NCBI GenBank assembly: GCA_015060705.1
Contig: SUXY01000004.1
Span: 1-64,000 of the forward strand
Source: Bacteroides sp.
GTDB lineage: Bacteria > Bacteroidota > Bacteroidia > Bacteroidales > Bacteroidaceae
DNA: 64,000 nt
Reading direction: 5' to 3'
How positions within the stretch are numbered: position 1 is the first letter of the stretch; every line of letters begins with the position of its first letter. Both the position numbers and the translations under genes were made by a program. The notes under the pieces are model-generated. The model saw only the letters and a list, made by a program, of their open reading frames with translations, was not told the DNA's origin and ran no database searches. This document shows, piece after piece, positions 10,140-21,001 of the stretch.

Positions 10140-10147
10140 CAAAGGTA
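10140..10147 (-). promoter_or_regulatory. -7 box TACCTTTG upstream of glsA-like gene
   Basis: CAAAGGTA on +; TTG-type -33 about 21 bp further upstream (on -). Confidence 0.55.
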
Positions 10148-10375
10148 ATTTATCTTTTTTTATCTTGGCAATTAATTACAGAAAAATGAACGGCGATTCT
10201 AAAAAAAAGAGAATTTTTGTTGGCTGGTTTTACTAAAAGCATCGCAGATTGCACACTTTTCTTTCACTTGAGCAATAGATTTAATTTTCTCCAGATACGA
10301 CAAAGAAGATTCTAAGCACCTCAGGCATGCCTTTAACAACCTGTTGAAAACTTCTTCAAATATTTTCTCGAAATA

Positions 10376-10405
10376 TTGTGGGGGATTGTGGGGAAATGTG
10401 TAACT
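10376..10405 (+). promoter_or_regulatory. Candidate MraZ operator: three 10-bp-phased repeats
   Basis: TTGTGGGGGA / TTGTGGGGAA / ATGTGTAACT immediately upstream of mraZ; resembles the TGGGN repeats with 5-nt spacers known for MraZ. Confidence 0.7.
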
Positions 10406-10436
10406 TTACACCCTAAAATATATAATAAGGTACAAT

Positions 10437-10907
10437 ATGCGTTTTTTAGGTAATTCTGAAGCCAAAACAGACACGAAAGGAAGAGTCTTCCTTCCCGCCA
10501 TTTTCCGCAAGCAATTGCAAGCGGCAGGGGAAGAATGCCTTATCATGCGCAAAGACACGTACCAAGATTGCCTCGTACTTTACCCTGAAAGTGTATGGAA
10601 CGAGCAAATGAATGAATTACGTAACCGGACCAACCGATGGAATCCGAAGCACCAAATGATTTTCCGTCAGTTTGTATCAGATGTGGAAATCATTACATTA
10701 GACAGCAACGGCCGCTTCTTGATATCCAAGCGCTATCTAAAACTTGCAGGCATTGAACAAGAAGTACGTTTCATCGGATTAGGTGACACCATTGAAATTT
10801 GGTCGAAAGGAGTCGCAGACAAGCCATTCATGGATCCGGAAGAATTTGAAAAAGAATTATCAGAAATCATGGGAACACCCGCAACAAAGATAGAGGCATG
10901 CCAATAG
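10437..10907 (+). CDS. mraZ: Transcriptional regulator MraZ
   Basis: FLGNSEAKTDTKGRVFLPAIFRK and second AbrB-like repeat LDSNGRFLISKRYLKLAGI; start of dcw cluster. Confidence 0.96.
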   Translation: MRFLGNSEAKTDTKGRVFLPAIFRKQLQAAGEECLIMRKDTYQDCLVLYPESVWNEQMNELRNRTNRWNPKHQMIFRQFVSDVEIITLDSNGRFLISKRYLKLAGIEQEVRFIGLGDTIEIWSKGVADKPFMDPEEFEKELSEIMGTPATKIEACQ

Positions 10908-11812
10908 AAGAACAAATCTACCATGTACCCGTCTTGCTAAATGAAAGCATCGAAGGGATGAATTTGCAGCCAAACGGCATCTATGTAGACGTTACGTTTG
11001 GAGGCGGCGGTCATTCAAAAGAAATCCTCCGCCAAGGCGATGACACCATCCGCCTTCTTAGCTTTGACCAGGACGAGGACGCTGAAAAGAACATCGTAAA
11101 CGACGCTCGCTTTACGTTCGTAAGAAGCAATTTCCGCTACTTGCACAACTTCTTGCGTTACCATGGAATCGAGCAAGTGGACAGCATTCTTGCCGACTTA
11201 GGAGTTTCTTCTCATCACTTCGATGATTCGGAAAGAGGTTTTTCTTTCCGTTTTGACGGCAACTTGGACATGCGAATGAACAAACGGGCGGGCATGACGG
11301 CAGCCGAAGTGGTCAACACCTATGCCGAAGAACGATTGGCTGATATTTTCTACCTCTACGGAGAACTAAAGAATAGTCGAAAACTGGCCGCAGCCATCGT
11401 TAAAGCTAGAAACAACCGACAAATCATAACTATCGGCGATTTCTTGGAGATTGTCAAGCCAATGTTTGGTCGTGAACGCGAAAAAAAGGAATTGGCCAAG
11501 GTTTTCCAAGCGCTCCGCATCGAAGTTAACCAAGAAATGGAAGCACTTAAGGAAATGCTATATGCAGCTGCTGAAGCTTTAAAACCAGGTGGTAGACTGG
11601 TGGTGATTACTTATCACTCTTTGGAAGACCGAATGGTGAAAAACATGATGAAGACCGGGAACATTGAGGGTAAAGCCGAACAAGACTTTTTCGGCAACGT
11701 ACAAACACCTTTCCGTTTAGTCAACAACAAAGTTATTGTTGCCAGCGATGAAGAAGTTAACCGAAACCCACGTTCACGCAGTGCCAAATTGAGAATTGCA
11801 GAAAAGAAATGA
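10898..11812 (+). CDS. rsmH: 16S rRNA m4C1402 methyltransferase RsmH
   Basis: HVPVLLNESIEGM, DVTFGGGGHSKEIL, DLGVSSHHFDDSERGFSFRFDGNLDMRM, ITYHSLEDRMVK. Confidence 0.97.
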   Translation: MPIEEQIYHVPVLLNESIEGMNLQPNGIYVDVTFGGGGHSKEILRQGDDTIRLLSFDQDEDAEKNIVNDARFTFVRSNFRYLHNFLRYHGIEQVDSILADLGVSSHHFDDSERGFSFRFDGNLDMRMNKRAGMTAAEVVNTYAEERLADIFYLYGELKNSRKLAAAIVKARNNRQIITIGDFLEIVKPMFGREREKKELAKVFQALRIEVNQEMEALKEMLYAAAEALKPGGRLVVITYHSLEDRMVKNMMKTGNIEGKAEQDFFGNVQTPFRLVNNKVIVASDEEVNRNPRSRSAKLRIAEKK

Positions 11813-12189
11813 AAGAGAACATGAAGGAACAGAACGCCAAGAAGCAAAAGAAACAAAAGGAAAACGCTTCACCGAAGCACATGTCCATACGAAGCATCCT
11901 CGGTGGAGATATTTTGGCCAATGATTTTTTCAAGAGACAAACCAGCCTCTTGATTCTGATCATGGTTCTGACCATATTGTACATCGACAACCGATACACC
12001 AGTCAACAAGAATTGATTGAAATCGACAGACTGAAAAAGGAATTAACAGACATCAAATACGATGCTTTGACACGATCTTCCGAATTAATGGAGAAGAGCC
12101 GTCAATCCCGTATCGAAGAATATATTTCAACTGAAGAAAGTCATTTGGAAACTGCAACCAATAGACCCTATTTAATAACAAAAGACTAA
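11809..12189 (+). CDS. ftsL: FtsL-like cell division protein
   Basis: Position between rsmH and ftsI; short protein with one TM segment (SLLILIMVLTILYI) followed by a coiled coil. Confidence 0.8.
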   Translation: MKENMKEQNAKKQKKQKENASPKHMSIRSILGGDILANDFFKRQTSLLILIMVLTILYIDNRYTSQQELIEIDRLKKELTDIKYDALTRSSELMEKSRQSRIEEYISTEESHLETATNRPYLITKD

Positions 12190-12192
12190 CTT

Positions 12193-14322
12193 ATGACGCC
12201 TACAACAAAGAAAATAATGACCCGCTACTCCTTCATCATATTAGTTATGGTGTTGGTAGGCATTGCCATTGTCTTCAAGGCAGGTGTCATCATGTTTGCC
12301 GAAAGACAATATTGGAAAGATGTAGCCGACCGATTTGTCAAGGAAGAAGTCCCTCTAATTCCGAACCGAGGTAACATCATCTCTTCAGACGGACAACTCA
12401 TGGCCAGCAGCTTACCGGAATACAAAATCTATATGGACTTTAAAGCAGGCGGCGAATTGAAAGATTCATTGCTAATGCTTTATCTAGACTCAATCTGCGA
12501 CGGACTTCATCAGATTTTTCCTGATAAGAGCAAAGCGGAATTCAAGTCGCATATATTAAAAGGTAGAAAGAAAGGAAGCAGAAACTATCTGTTATACCCC
12601 AAACGCGTCTCTTACATTCAATACAAAGAAGCAAAGCGCTTACCGGTCTTCAACATGAGTAAGTATCGCGGTGGATTCCATGAACAAGCCTTCAATAGAC
12701 GCAAGAAACCATTTGGTTCATTAGCTATGCGTACTTTGGGTGACATGTACTCGGACGTAACATTGGGTGCAAAGAACGGATTGGAGCTCCAATACGACTC
12801 TATCCTTAAAGGAAAGGAAGGAGTCAGCCATCGCCAAAAAGTGATGAATAAATACTTGAACATTGTCGACATTCCTCCTATAGACGGTTGTGACATCATC
12901 ACAACCATTGATGTAGGCATGCAAGATATCGCCGAAAAAGCACTACTCGACCAATTGAGAGAAATCAATGGTAATGTAGGGGTAGCTATCCTCATGGAAG
13001 TCAAGACTGGCGACGTGAAAGCCATTGTCAACATGACCAAGGGAAGTGACGGTATCTATCGCGAAGTAAAGAACAATGCTGTATCCGACATGATGGAACC
13101 GGGGTCTACCTTCAAGACAGCCTCTATTATGGTGGCTTTGGAGGATGGATACATCACCCCCGACCAAGAAGTGGACACTAAAAATGGAGTATACATGATG
13201 CACGGCCGTCCGATGAAGGACCACAATTGGCACCGAGGAGGTTATGGAGTCATTGACGTTACAAAGGTGCTGATGGTATCCTCCAACATTGGAGTATCTC
13301 GTGTCATTGACGAGAACTACCAGCATCAACCAGAGAAATATGTGGAAGGTATATATAAATTAGGTATAGCTACTCCACTGAACCTAGATATTCCAGGTGC
13401 TGCCAAGAAACCGAACATCCGTAGACCTACGAAAGAAAACTGGTACAAGACAGCTTTGCCATGGATGTCTATCGGTTACGAGACACAGGTTCCTCCAATG
13501 AACACCTTGGCATTTTACAATGCCATCGCCAACAACGGAGTTATGGTAAAACCTAGATTTGTGAAGTCCATTGTTAAGGATGGACAAGTGATTGAAGAAA
13601 TACCGACAGAAGTGCTGAATCCAGCTATCGCTTCACCGAAGACTATCGAACAGATACAGGTCATTTTGGAAAAAGTAGTTAGCGAAGGATTGGGAAAACC
13701 AGCAGGTTCCAAGCAGTTCCATGTGTCTGGAAAAACAGGGACCGCCCAAGTCTCCAAAGGTTCCGGAGGGTACAAATCGGGAACCATGCAATATTTGGTA
13801 AGTTTCTGTGGTTATTTCCCGTCGGAAAATCCGAAATATAGCTGCATCGTCGCTATCCAGAAATCAGGCCTTCCTGCATCTGGTGGTTTGATGGCCGGTA
13901 GCGTATTCAGTGAAATTGCAGAACGTGTTTATGCCAAACATTTGGCACAAGACTTGAAAGAAGCCAAAGACTCTACCTCCATATTGACTCCGGACGTGAA
14001 ACATGGGAATATGGCTTCAGCACGATATATCTTGGACGAAATTGACGTCAAGACAATGGGTATTGAAAAGTACGATGAGGACAAGCCTATTTGGGGGAAA
14101 GTAACTCACGAGCCTAATCAATCCATTACATTGAGCGAGAGCGAAATCAACGAGAAAAAAGTTCCAAGAGTGATAGGCATGGGAGCCAAAGATGCTGTCT
14201 ACTTATTGGAAAGCTTGGGGTTGAGAGTACACCTTACCGGTATGGGTAAGGTAAGAAGCCAAAGCATTCCGGCAGGTAACACATTACATAAAGGAAAAAC
14301 GATACAGTTAAGATTACAATAA
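12193..14322 (+). CDS. ftsI: Penicillin-binding protein / peptidoglycan D,D-transpeptidase FtsI with C-terminal PASTA domain
   Basis: PNRGNIISSDGQLMA; SXXK EPGSTFKTA; SSN; KTGTAQ; C-terminal KKVPRVIGMGAKDAVYLLESLGLRV (PASTA). Confidence 0.95.
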   Translation: MTPTTKKIMTRYSFIILVMVLVGIAIVFKAGVIMFAERQYWKDVADRFVKEEVPLIPNRGNIISSDGQLMASSLPEYKIYMDFKAGGELKDSLLMLYLDSICDGLHQIFPDKSKAEFKSHILKGRKKGSRNYLLYPKRVSYIQYKEAKRLPVFNMSKYRGGFHEQAFNRRKKPFGSLAMRTLGDMYSDVTLGAKNGLELQYDSILKGKEGVSHRQKVMNKYLNIVDIPPIDGCDIITTIDVGMQDIAEKALLDQLREINGNVGVAILMEVKTGDVKAIVNMTKGSDGIYREVKNNAVSDMMEPGSTFKTASIMVALEDGYITPDQEVDTKNGVYMMHGRPMKDHNWHRGGYGVIDVTKVLMVSSNIGVSRVIDENYQHQPEKYVEGIYKLGIATPLNLDIPGAAKKPNIRRPTKENWYKTALPWMSIGYETQVPPMNTLAFYNAIANNGVMVKPRFVKSIVKDGQVIEEIPTEVLNPAIASPKTIEQIQVILEKVVSEGLGKPAGSKQFHVSGKTGTAQVSKGSGGYKSGTMQYLVSFCGYFPSENPKYSCIVAIQKSGLPASGGLMAGSVFSEIAERVYAKHLAQDLKEAKDSTSILTPDVKHGNMASARYILDEIDVKTMGIEKYDEDKPIWGKVTHEPNQSITLSESEINEKKVPRVIGMGAKDAVYLLESLGLRVHLTGMGKVRSQSIPAGNTLHKGKTIQLRLQ

Positions 14323-14329
14323 ATAGAGG

Positions 14330-15790
14330 ATGATTATGAAATTGGAAGAATTAATAAAAGGAATAAATGTAATCGAGATGAAAGGTGATAGCACTCAAGC
14401 TATCTCGGGCATTCATATCGACTCGCGAAAAGTGAAAGCGGGTGACATGTTTATTGCGGTAAAAGGAACGCAAACAGACGGACATGCCTATATAGGAAAA
14501 GCAATCGAATTGGGGGCTTCGACCATTGTATGTGAGACATTCCCGGAAGACATGGCCAACCATGTTACTTATATAAAGGTAGCCGACACAGAAGATTGCG
14601 TAGGAAAACTGGCTACAGCTTTTTATGGAAATCCGACCTCTAAGCTGGAATTAATCGGTGTAACAGGAACCAATGGAAAAACAACCATTGCCACCTTATT
14701 ATATAATATGTTCCGTAAATTCGGCTATAAGGTAGGACTTATTTCGACGGTATGCAACTACATAGACGACGAAGCCATTCCAACCGAACATACAACTCCC
14801 GACCCGATTACTTTAAACAAGCTACTGGGCCGGATGGCAGATGAAGGCTGTAAATATGCCTTCATGGAAGTTAGTTCACACTCAGTGGCACAAAAGCGTA
14901 TTGACGGATTGAAATTTGCAGGTGGCATCTTTACTAATCTGACACGCGACCATTTGGACTACCATCAAACGGTTGACAATTATCTGAAAGCCAAGAAAGC
15001 ATTCTTTGACAACTTGCCTAAGTCTGCTTTTGCGTTAACCAACTTGGATGACAAGAATGGAATGGTGATGACACAGAACACCAAGGCCAAAGTATGTACT
15101 TATTCCCTCCGCAGCATCAGCGATTTCAAAGGAAAAGTATTGGAAGATGGTTTTGAAGGCATGTTGTTGGACATCAACAATGTAGAAGTCAACGTTCAGT
15201 TCATCGGACGTTTTAATGCATCTAATTTATTGGCTGTATATGGAACCGCATGTTTGTTGGGCAAGAAACCTGAAGATGTATTGTTGGTATTAAGCACACT
15301 CCAACCGGTTTCTGGACGTTTCGATGCTCTGCGTTCCCCAAGAGGGTATAGCGCCATCGTGGATTATGCGCATACACCCGATGCATTGACCAACGTATTG
15401 AATACCATTCAAGAAGTCTTGAATGGACGCGGGAATACCATCACCGTTGTAGGCGCTGGCGGAAACCGCGACAAAGGCAAACGCCCTATCATGGCACAAG
15501 AAGCAGTGAAGTACAGCGATAAAGTGATTATCACCTCCGATAATCCACGCTTCGAGGAACCACAAGATATCATCAACGATATGTTGGCTGGCCTCAGCAA
15601 GGAAGATATGAGAAAAGTTATCAGCATTGTAGACCGAAAAGAAGCCATCAAGACAGCGTGCATGTTGGCACAAGCTGGAGATGCGATCTTAGTTGCCGGT
15701 AAAGGACATGAAAATTATCAAGATATAAAAGGTGTAAAGCACCATTTTGATGACAAAGAAGTGATTAGAGAAATTTTTGCTAACGAATAA
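14330..15790 (+). CDS. murE: UDP-N-acetylmuramoyl-L-alanyl-D-glutamate ligase MurE
   Basis: [48 protein letters not shown]; cluster position. Start could be 14336. Confidence 0.96.
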   Translation: MIMKLEELIKGINVIEMKGDSTQAISGIHIDSRKVKAGDMFIAVKGTQTDGHAYIGKAIELGASTIVCETFPEDMANHVTYIKVADTEDCVGKLATAFYGNPTSKLELIGVTGTNGKTTIATLLYNMFRKFGYKVGLISTVCNYIDDEAIPTEHTTPDPITLNKLLGRMADEGCKYAFMEVSSHSVAQKRIDGLKFAGGIFTNLTRDHLDYHQTVDNYLKAKKAFFDNLPKSAFALTNLDDKNGMVMTQNTKAKVCTYSLRSISDFKGKVLEDGFEGMLLDINNVEVNVQFIGRFNASNLLAVYGTACLLGKKPEDVLLVLSTLQPVSGRFDALRSPRGYSAIVDYAHTPDALTNVLNTIQEVLNGRGNTITVVGAGGNRDKGKRPIMAQEAVKYSDKVIITSDNPRFEEPQDIINDMLAGLSKEDMRKVISIVDRKEAIKTACMLAQAGDAILVAGKGHENYQDIKGVKHHFDDKEVIREIFANE

Positions 15791-15799
15791 TCTACCAAC

Positions 15800-17068
15800 A
15801 TGTTATATTATTTATTTGAATACTTAGAACAATTCGATTTCCCTGGTGCCCGCATGTTCGGATACGTATCCTTCCGATCACTGGCAGCCATTATTTTGGC
15901 ATTGCTGATTTCAACTATTTTCGGTGAATACTTCATCAACCTATTGAAGAAGAAACAAATCACTGAAGTTCAGCGCGATGCCTCTATCGACCCATTTAAT
16001 GTAGGGAAGAAAGGGGTACCTACCATGGGTGGAATCATCATCATTTTTGCAACTTTGGTGCCTTGCCTCCTTTTAGGTAAGTTACACAATGTTTACATGC
16101 TATTGATGCTGATTACGACTATTTGGTTAGGAACATTAGGATTTTTGGACGATTACATCAAGACCTTCAAGAAAGACAAAGAAGGCCTTCAAGGAAAGTT
16201 CAAGATTATCGGTCAGGTAGGATTGGGGCTTATTGTCGGCTTGACCCTCTATTTAAGTCCGAATGTGGTTATCCGTGAAAACGTAGAAATACAGAAGGGC
16301 GGTGAAGTTGTTGAAGTAATCCACAAGTCACAAGATGAAAAATCAACGAAGACTACCATCCCATTCTTCAAGAACAACAATCTGGATTATGCCGATTTGG
16401 TAGGATTCATGGGTGAACATAAACAAACCGCCGGTTGGATCCTTTTCGTGATTGTTACCATCTTTGTCGTAACAGCGGTATCCAATGGAGCCAACTTGAA
16501 CGATGGTATGGACGGAATGGCGGCAGGCAACTCCGCTATCATCGGGCTTACGCTAGGTATCTTAGCATACGTTTCGAGTCACATTGAGTATGCCAGTTAT
16601 TTGAATATCATGTTCATCCCGGGAAGTGAAGAATTGGTAATCTTCATTTGCGCTTTCATTGGTGCCTTGATCGGTTTCCTTTGGTATAATGCTTTTCCGG
16701 CACAAGTATTTATGGGAGATACCGGTAGTTTGACCATTGGGGGTATCATAGCCGTATTTGCTATCATCATCCATAAGGAATTGCTCATTCCAATTCTTTG
16801 TGGAATCTTCCTGGTAGAAAACTTGTCAGTCATCTTACAAGTGAAATATTTCCAGGCAGGTAAAAAGAAAGGCAAGAAACAACGTATCTTCAAACGTACG
16901 CCGATTCATGACCATTTCCGTATTACTATGGCTCAATTGGACCCGGAATGCAGCTATTTGTTTACTAAACCGAACAATGTTTTCCACGAATCGAAGATTA
17001 CCGTCCGTTTTTGGATTATTACCATTGTATTGGCAGCTATCACTATCATCACATTAAAGATCAGATAA
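15800..17068 (+). CDS. mraY: Phospho-N-acetylmuramoyl-pentapeptide transferase MraY
   Basis: KKGVPTMGGIIII, FLDDYIK, NLNDGMDGMAAG, GDTGSL, RTPIHDHF. Confidence 0.97.
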   Translation: MLYYLFEYLEQFDFPGARMFGYVSFRSLAAIILALLISTIFGEYFINLLKKKQITEVQRDASIDPFNVGKKGVPTMGGIIIIFATLVPCLLLGKLHNVYMLLMLITTIWLGTLGFLDDYIKTFKKDKEGLQGKFKIIGQVGLGLIVGLTLYLSPNVVIRENVEIQKGGEVVEVIHKSQDEKSTKTTIPFFKNNNLDYADLVGFMGEHKQTAGWILFVIVTIFVVTAVSNGANLNDGMDGMAAGNSAIIGLTLGILAYVSSHIEYASYLNIMFIPGSEELVIFICAFIGALIGFLWYNAFPAQVFMGDTGSLTIGGIIAVFAIIIHKELLIPILCGIFLVENLSVILQVKYFQAGKKKGKKQRIFKRTPIHDHFRITMAQLDPECSYLFTKPNNVFHESKITVRFWIITIVLAAITIITLKIR

Positions 17069-17072
17069 GACC

Positions 17073-18407
17073 ATGGCTAAAAGAATTGTCATATTAGGAG
17101 CAGGAGAAAGCGGCGCAGGAGCTGCTGTATTGGCGAAGAAACAAGGGTTTGACACGTTTGTTTCAGACATGTCTGCCATAAAAGATAACTACAAAGCCAT
17201 GTTGGACGAACATGGTATTGCATGGGAAGAAAAGCAACATACCGAAGCACTCATCTTGAATGCCGACGAAGTAATCAAGAGTCCAGGTATCCCTCACGAA
17301 GCACCGATGATTCAGAAGTTGATGGCACAAGGTACACCGATCATCTCTGAAATCGAGTTTGCCGGCAGATATACCAATGCCAAGATGATTTGTATTACCG
17401 GAAGTAACGGCAAGACCACAACCACTTCCTTGATTTATCATATCTTCAAGAAAGCGGGATTGAATGTTGGTTTGGCAGGTAATATCGGTCAAAGTTTGGC
17501 TTATCAGGTTGCTACATGCAATTACGATTACTACGTGATTGAATTAAGTAGTTTCCAATTGGACAACATGTACAATTTCCGTGCAAACATTGCCGTCCTG
17601 ATGAACATCACTCCGGACCATTTGGACCGCTACGAACACAATATGCAGAATTATGTTGATGCCAAGTTCCGTATTCTCCAGAATCAAACGCAGGAAGATG
17701 CGTTCATTTTCTGGAACGACGATCCTATCATCCGCAGAGAGTTGCATAAGTACGGTATTCATGGACACTATTATCCGTTTGCAGAAAAGAAAGAGGAAAA
17801 TAGCGCAGCATACGTGGAAGACCAACAACTCCATTTCACCCAACCGATTGCATTCAACATGGAACAGGAGGAATTGGCGTTGACAGGCACACACAACTTG
17901 TTCAATTCCATGGCAGCAGGTATCTCAGCTAACATAGCCGGTATCCGTAAGGAATGTATCCGCGAAGCATTGAGCGATTTTGAAGGAGTGGAACACCGCT
18001 TGGAAAAGGTTTGCAGAGTACGTGGGGTAGATTACATCAACGACTCCAAAGCGACCAATGTCAACTCCTGCTGGTATGCCTTGCAAAGCATGAAGACCAA
18101 AACTGTCCTCATTCTTGGTGGAAAAGATAAAGGAAACGATTATAGCGAAATCGCTGATTTGGTCAAAGAAAAGTGCGTTGGATTGATATACATGGGACTC
18201 CACAACGAAAAACTTCACGATTTCTTTGACGGGTTCGGACTTCCTGTAGCGGATGTCCAATCCATGGAAGATGCAGTCAATGCTGCATACAAGATGGCCA
18301 AGAAGGGAGAAACAGTGCTATTAAGTCCGTGCTGTGCAAGCTTCGACCTGTTCAAGAGTTACGAAGACCGAGGCGAGCAGTTCAAACAATGTGTAAGAAA
18401 TCTATAA
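17073..18407 (+). CDS. murD: UDP-N-acetylmuramoyl-L-alanine--D-glutamate ligase MurD
   Basis: GAGESGAGAAVLAKKQG, CITGSNGKTTTTSL, MNITPDHLDRY, YINDSKATNVNS. Confidence 0.97.
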   Translation: MAKRIVILGAGESGAGAAVLAKKQGFDTFVSDMSAIKDNYKAMLDEHGIAWEEKQHTEALILNADEVIKSPGIPHEAPMIQKLMAQGTPIISEIEFAGRYTNAKMICITGSNGKTTTTSLIYHIFKKAGLNVGLAGNIGQSLAYQVATCNYDYYVIELSSFQLDNMYNFRANIAVLMNITPDHLDRYEHNMQNYVDAKFRILQNQTQEDAFIFWNDDPIIRRELHKYGIHGHYYPFAEKKEENSAAYVEDQQLHFTQPIAFNMEQEELALTGTHNLFNSMAAGISANIAGIRKECIREALSDFEGVEHRLEKVCRVRGVDYINDSKATNVNSCWYALQSMKTKTVLILGGKDKGNDYSEIADLVKEKCVGLIYMGLHNEKLHDFFDGFGLPVADVQSMEDAVNAAYKMAKKGETVLLSPCCASFDLFKSYEDRGEQFKQCVRNL

Positions 18408-18416
18408 GACAGAAAA

Positions 18417-19787
18417 ATGGATCTGATAAAAGACATATTCAAGGGGGACAAAGTAATATGGATTATTTTCCTGTTCCTTTGCTTGATTTCCGTTGTCGAG
18501 GTGTTCAGTGCTGCCAGTACGCTCACCTACAAAAGCGGAGACCATTGGGGACCTATTACCCAGCACAGTGTCATACTGATGGTGGGGGCAGTCATTGTGG
18601 TATTGGTACACAACATTCCGTGTAAATATTTCAGTGTATTGCCGTTCTTCCTGCTCCCGCTTTCCTGCATTCTCTTGCTGTTTGTAATGGGAATGGGGAT
18701 TATTACCGGCGACCGCGTTAATGGCGCTGCCCGATGGATGACTTTCTTCGGCATTCAGTTCCAGCCCTCGGAACTGGCAAAGATGGCGGTCATCATCGTC
18801 ACGGCATTCATTCTTTCCAAGTTTCAGGAAGAAGAGGGCGCCAACCCCAAGGCATTCAAGTACATCATGTGGATTATCGGCATCGTATTTATCTTGATTG
18901 CTCCAGAAAATGGATCTACCGCCGCTTTATTGGCAGGAGTCGTCTTTTTGATGATGCTGATTGGCCGTGTACCTTGGAAACAATTGGGAAGATTGGTAGG
19001 AATTGTAGGTTTAGGTTTAGGCCTTTTAGTAACCGTCATTGTAGTCATTCCTCCTAGTGTATATGAAAACATACCGGGTACTCACCGTTTCTCCACTTGG
19101 CAAAGCCGTATTAAAGGATTTGCAGAGGACAAAGGAGCTGTACCTGCCGCAAAATTCGATATCGATAAGGATGCTCAGATAGCTCATGCCAATATAGCCA
19201 TTGCAACGAGCAATGTTATTGGAAAGATGCCTGGAAACAGTGTACAGCGTGACTTCCTTTCCCAAGCCTTTTCCGATTTCATTTTCGCGATTGTCATCGA
19301 AGAATTGGGATTGTTGGGAGGGGCCTTTATCGTCATGCTCTACCTATGGTTGTTGATACGAGCCGGTCGAATAGCCAAACGAAGTGATAAACACTTCCCC
19401 GCCTTCCTAGTCATGGGCATTGCTTTATTGTTGGTATCCCAGGCGATGTTGAACATGATGGTAGCCGTAGGGTTGTTTCCGGTAACCGGCCAACCATTGC
19501 CGTTGATCAGTAAGGGGGGTACCTCTACACTTATCAATTGTGCCTACATCGGTATGATTTTAAGTGTCAGCCGTTATGTAGCCGACAAGGAAGAGCAACG
19601 TCGTCAAGAGGAATTGGCTGCTAATGATGAAAAGCTGCAAGCGGCTGCTCAAGCATTGATTCTCCAAGCCAAGGAAATGGTCAATTCTGAAGAGGAAGAT
19701 AGCGACGAAGTATTGGCTGAAGCATTACAAGCCGTACAAACGAAAGATATTCCAAGCAATAGGGAGAGTGAATATAACGGAGTTTAA
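18417..19787 (+). CDS. ftsW: FtsW lipid II polymerase (SEDS family)
   Basis: Multipass membrane protein; GAARWMTFFGIQFQPSELAK, PVTGQPLPLISKGGTS. Confidence 0.96.
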   Translation: MDLIKDIFKGDKVIWIIFLFLCLISVVEVFSAASTLTYKSGDHWGPITQHSVILMVGAVIVVLVHNIPCKYFSVLPFFLLPLSCILLLFVMGMGIITGDRVNGAARWMTFFGIQFQPSELAKMAVIIVTAFILSKFQEEEGANPKAFKYIMWIIGIVFILIAPENGSTAALLAGVVFLMMLIGRVPWKQLGRLVGIVGLGLGLLVTVIVVIPPSVYENIPGTHRFSTWQSRIKGFAEDKGAVPAAKFDIDKDAQIAHANIAIATSNVIGKMPGNSVQRDFLSQAFSDFIFAIVIEELGLLGGAFIVMLYLWLLIRAGRIAKRSDKHFPAFLVMGIALLLVSQAMLNMMVAVGLFPVTGQPLPLISKGGTSTLINCAYIGMILSVSRYVADKEEQRRQEELAANDEKLQAAAQALILQAKEMVNSEEEDSDEVLAEALQAVQTKDIPSNRESEYNGV

Positions 19788-19870
19788 CATGAATAAATCG
19801 TCTTCATTCAGAGGATTTTAACGTAGATATTCCTAACTTTGCAAACCCAACCTAAAAGAGAAGGGAAATT

Positions 19871-21001
19871 ATGAAAGAGAACTTAAGAATTATCATCAGC
19901 GGAGGTGGCACCGGCGGACATATCTTTCCAGCCGTATCCATTGCGAATGCCATCAAGGAACTTCAGCCCAATACTGAAATATTGTTCGTTGGAGCCGAAG
20001 GTAGAATGGAAATGCATCGAGTTCCTGCTGCTGGTTATCCAATAAAAGGTCTGCCGGTTGCCGGATTTGACCGCAAGAACTTATTAAAGAATATTCCGGT
20101 ATTAATTAAATTGTTCAAGAGCCAACGCCTGGCACGGAAGATCGTCAAGGACTTCCGCCCTCATGCAGCTGTTGGCGTAGGTGGTTATGCCAGTGGACCG
20201 ACATTGAAAGTGGCTGGAAGCATGGGCATACCGACCTTATTACAAGAACAGAATTCTTATGCCGGTGTAACCAACAAGCTCTTGGCAAAGCAAGCCAAGA
20301 AAATCTGTGTGGCTTACGAGGGCATGGAACGTTTCTTCGACAAGAGCAAGATTATCCTGACAGGTAATCCGGTTCGTCAAGGATTGCTCAACCATTCCAT
20401 CCAACGCGAAGAAGCAATTTCTTCTTTTGGATTGGATCCTCAAAAGAAAACCGTTCTGATACTTGGCGGTAGCTTAGGAGCCAGAACCATCAACCAATGC
20501 TTGATGGCTAATTTGGACAAAGTCAAGAGTTCCGGCGTCCAATTCATTTGGCAAACCGGCAAGATATACATCGAGGAAGCACGGAAGGCTGTTGCACAAG
20601 CCGGCGAACTTCCGATGTTGCACGTAACCGATTTCATCAGCGACATGGCTACTGCCTATAGTGCAGCTGATTTAGTTATCAGCCGAGCCGGAGCTGGTTC
20701 CATCTCGGAATTCTGTCTCCTCCAGAAACCGGTGATTCTGGTACCTTCGCCTAATGTAGCGGAAGACCACCAGACCAAGAATGCCTTGGCTTTGGTCAAT
20801 AAGAACGCTGCGCTCTACGTGAAGGATGCAGAAGCCAAGGACCTGTTGCTTGACAAGGCCATCGAAGCAGTCAACCAACCGGAACTGCTGAAGAATTTAA
20901 GTAAGAACATTGCAGAACTAGCTTTTACCGACTCCGCCAATGTCATTGCAAAGGAAGTCATTAAGTTAGCTGAAAACTATCAAAAGGAACATGGACGTTA
21001 A
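19871..21001 (+). CDS. murG: MurG N-acetylglucosaminyltransferase
   Basis: ISGGGTGGHIFPAVSIANA, GVGGYASGP, LQEQNSYAGVTNK. Confidence 0.97.
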   Translation: MKENLRIIISGGGTGGHIFPAVSIANAIKELQPNTEILFVGAEGRMEMHRVPAAGYPIKGLPVAGFDRKNLLKNIPVLIKLFKSQRLARKIVKDFRPHAAVGVGGYASGPTLKVAGSMGIPTLLQEQNSYAGVTNKLLAKQAKKICVAYEGMERFFDKSKIILTGNPVRQGLLNHSIQREEAISSFGLDPQKKTVLILGGSLGARTINQCLMANLDKVKSSGVQFIWQTGKIYIEEARKAVAQAGELPMLHVTDFISDMATAYSAADLVISRAGAGSISEFCLLQKPVILVPSPNVAEDHQTKNALALVNKNAALYVKDAEAKDLLLDKAIEAVNQPELLKNLSKNIAELAFTDSANVIAKEVIKLAENYQKEHGR

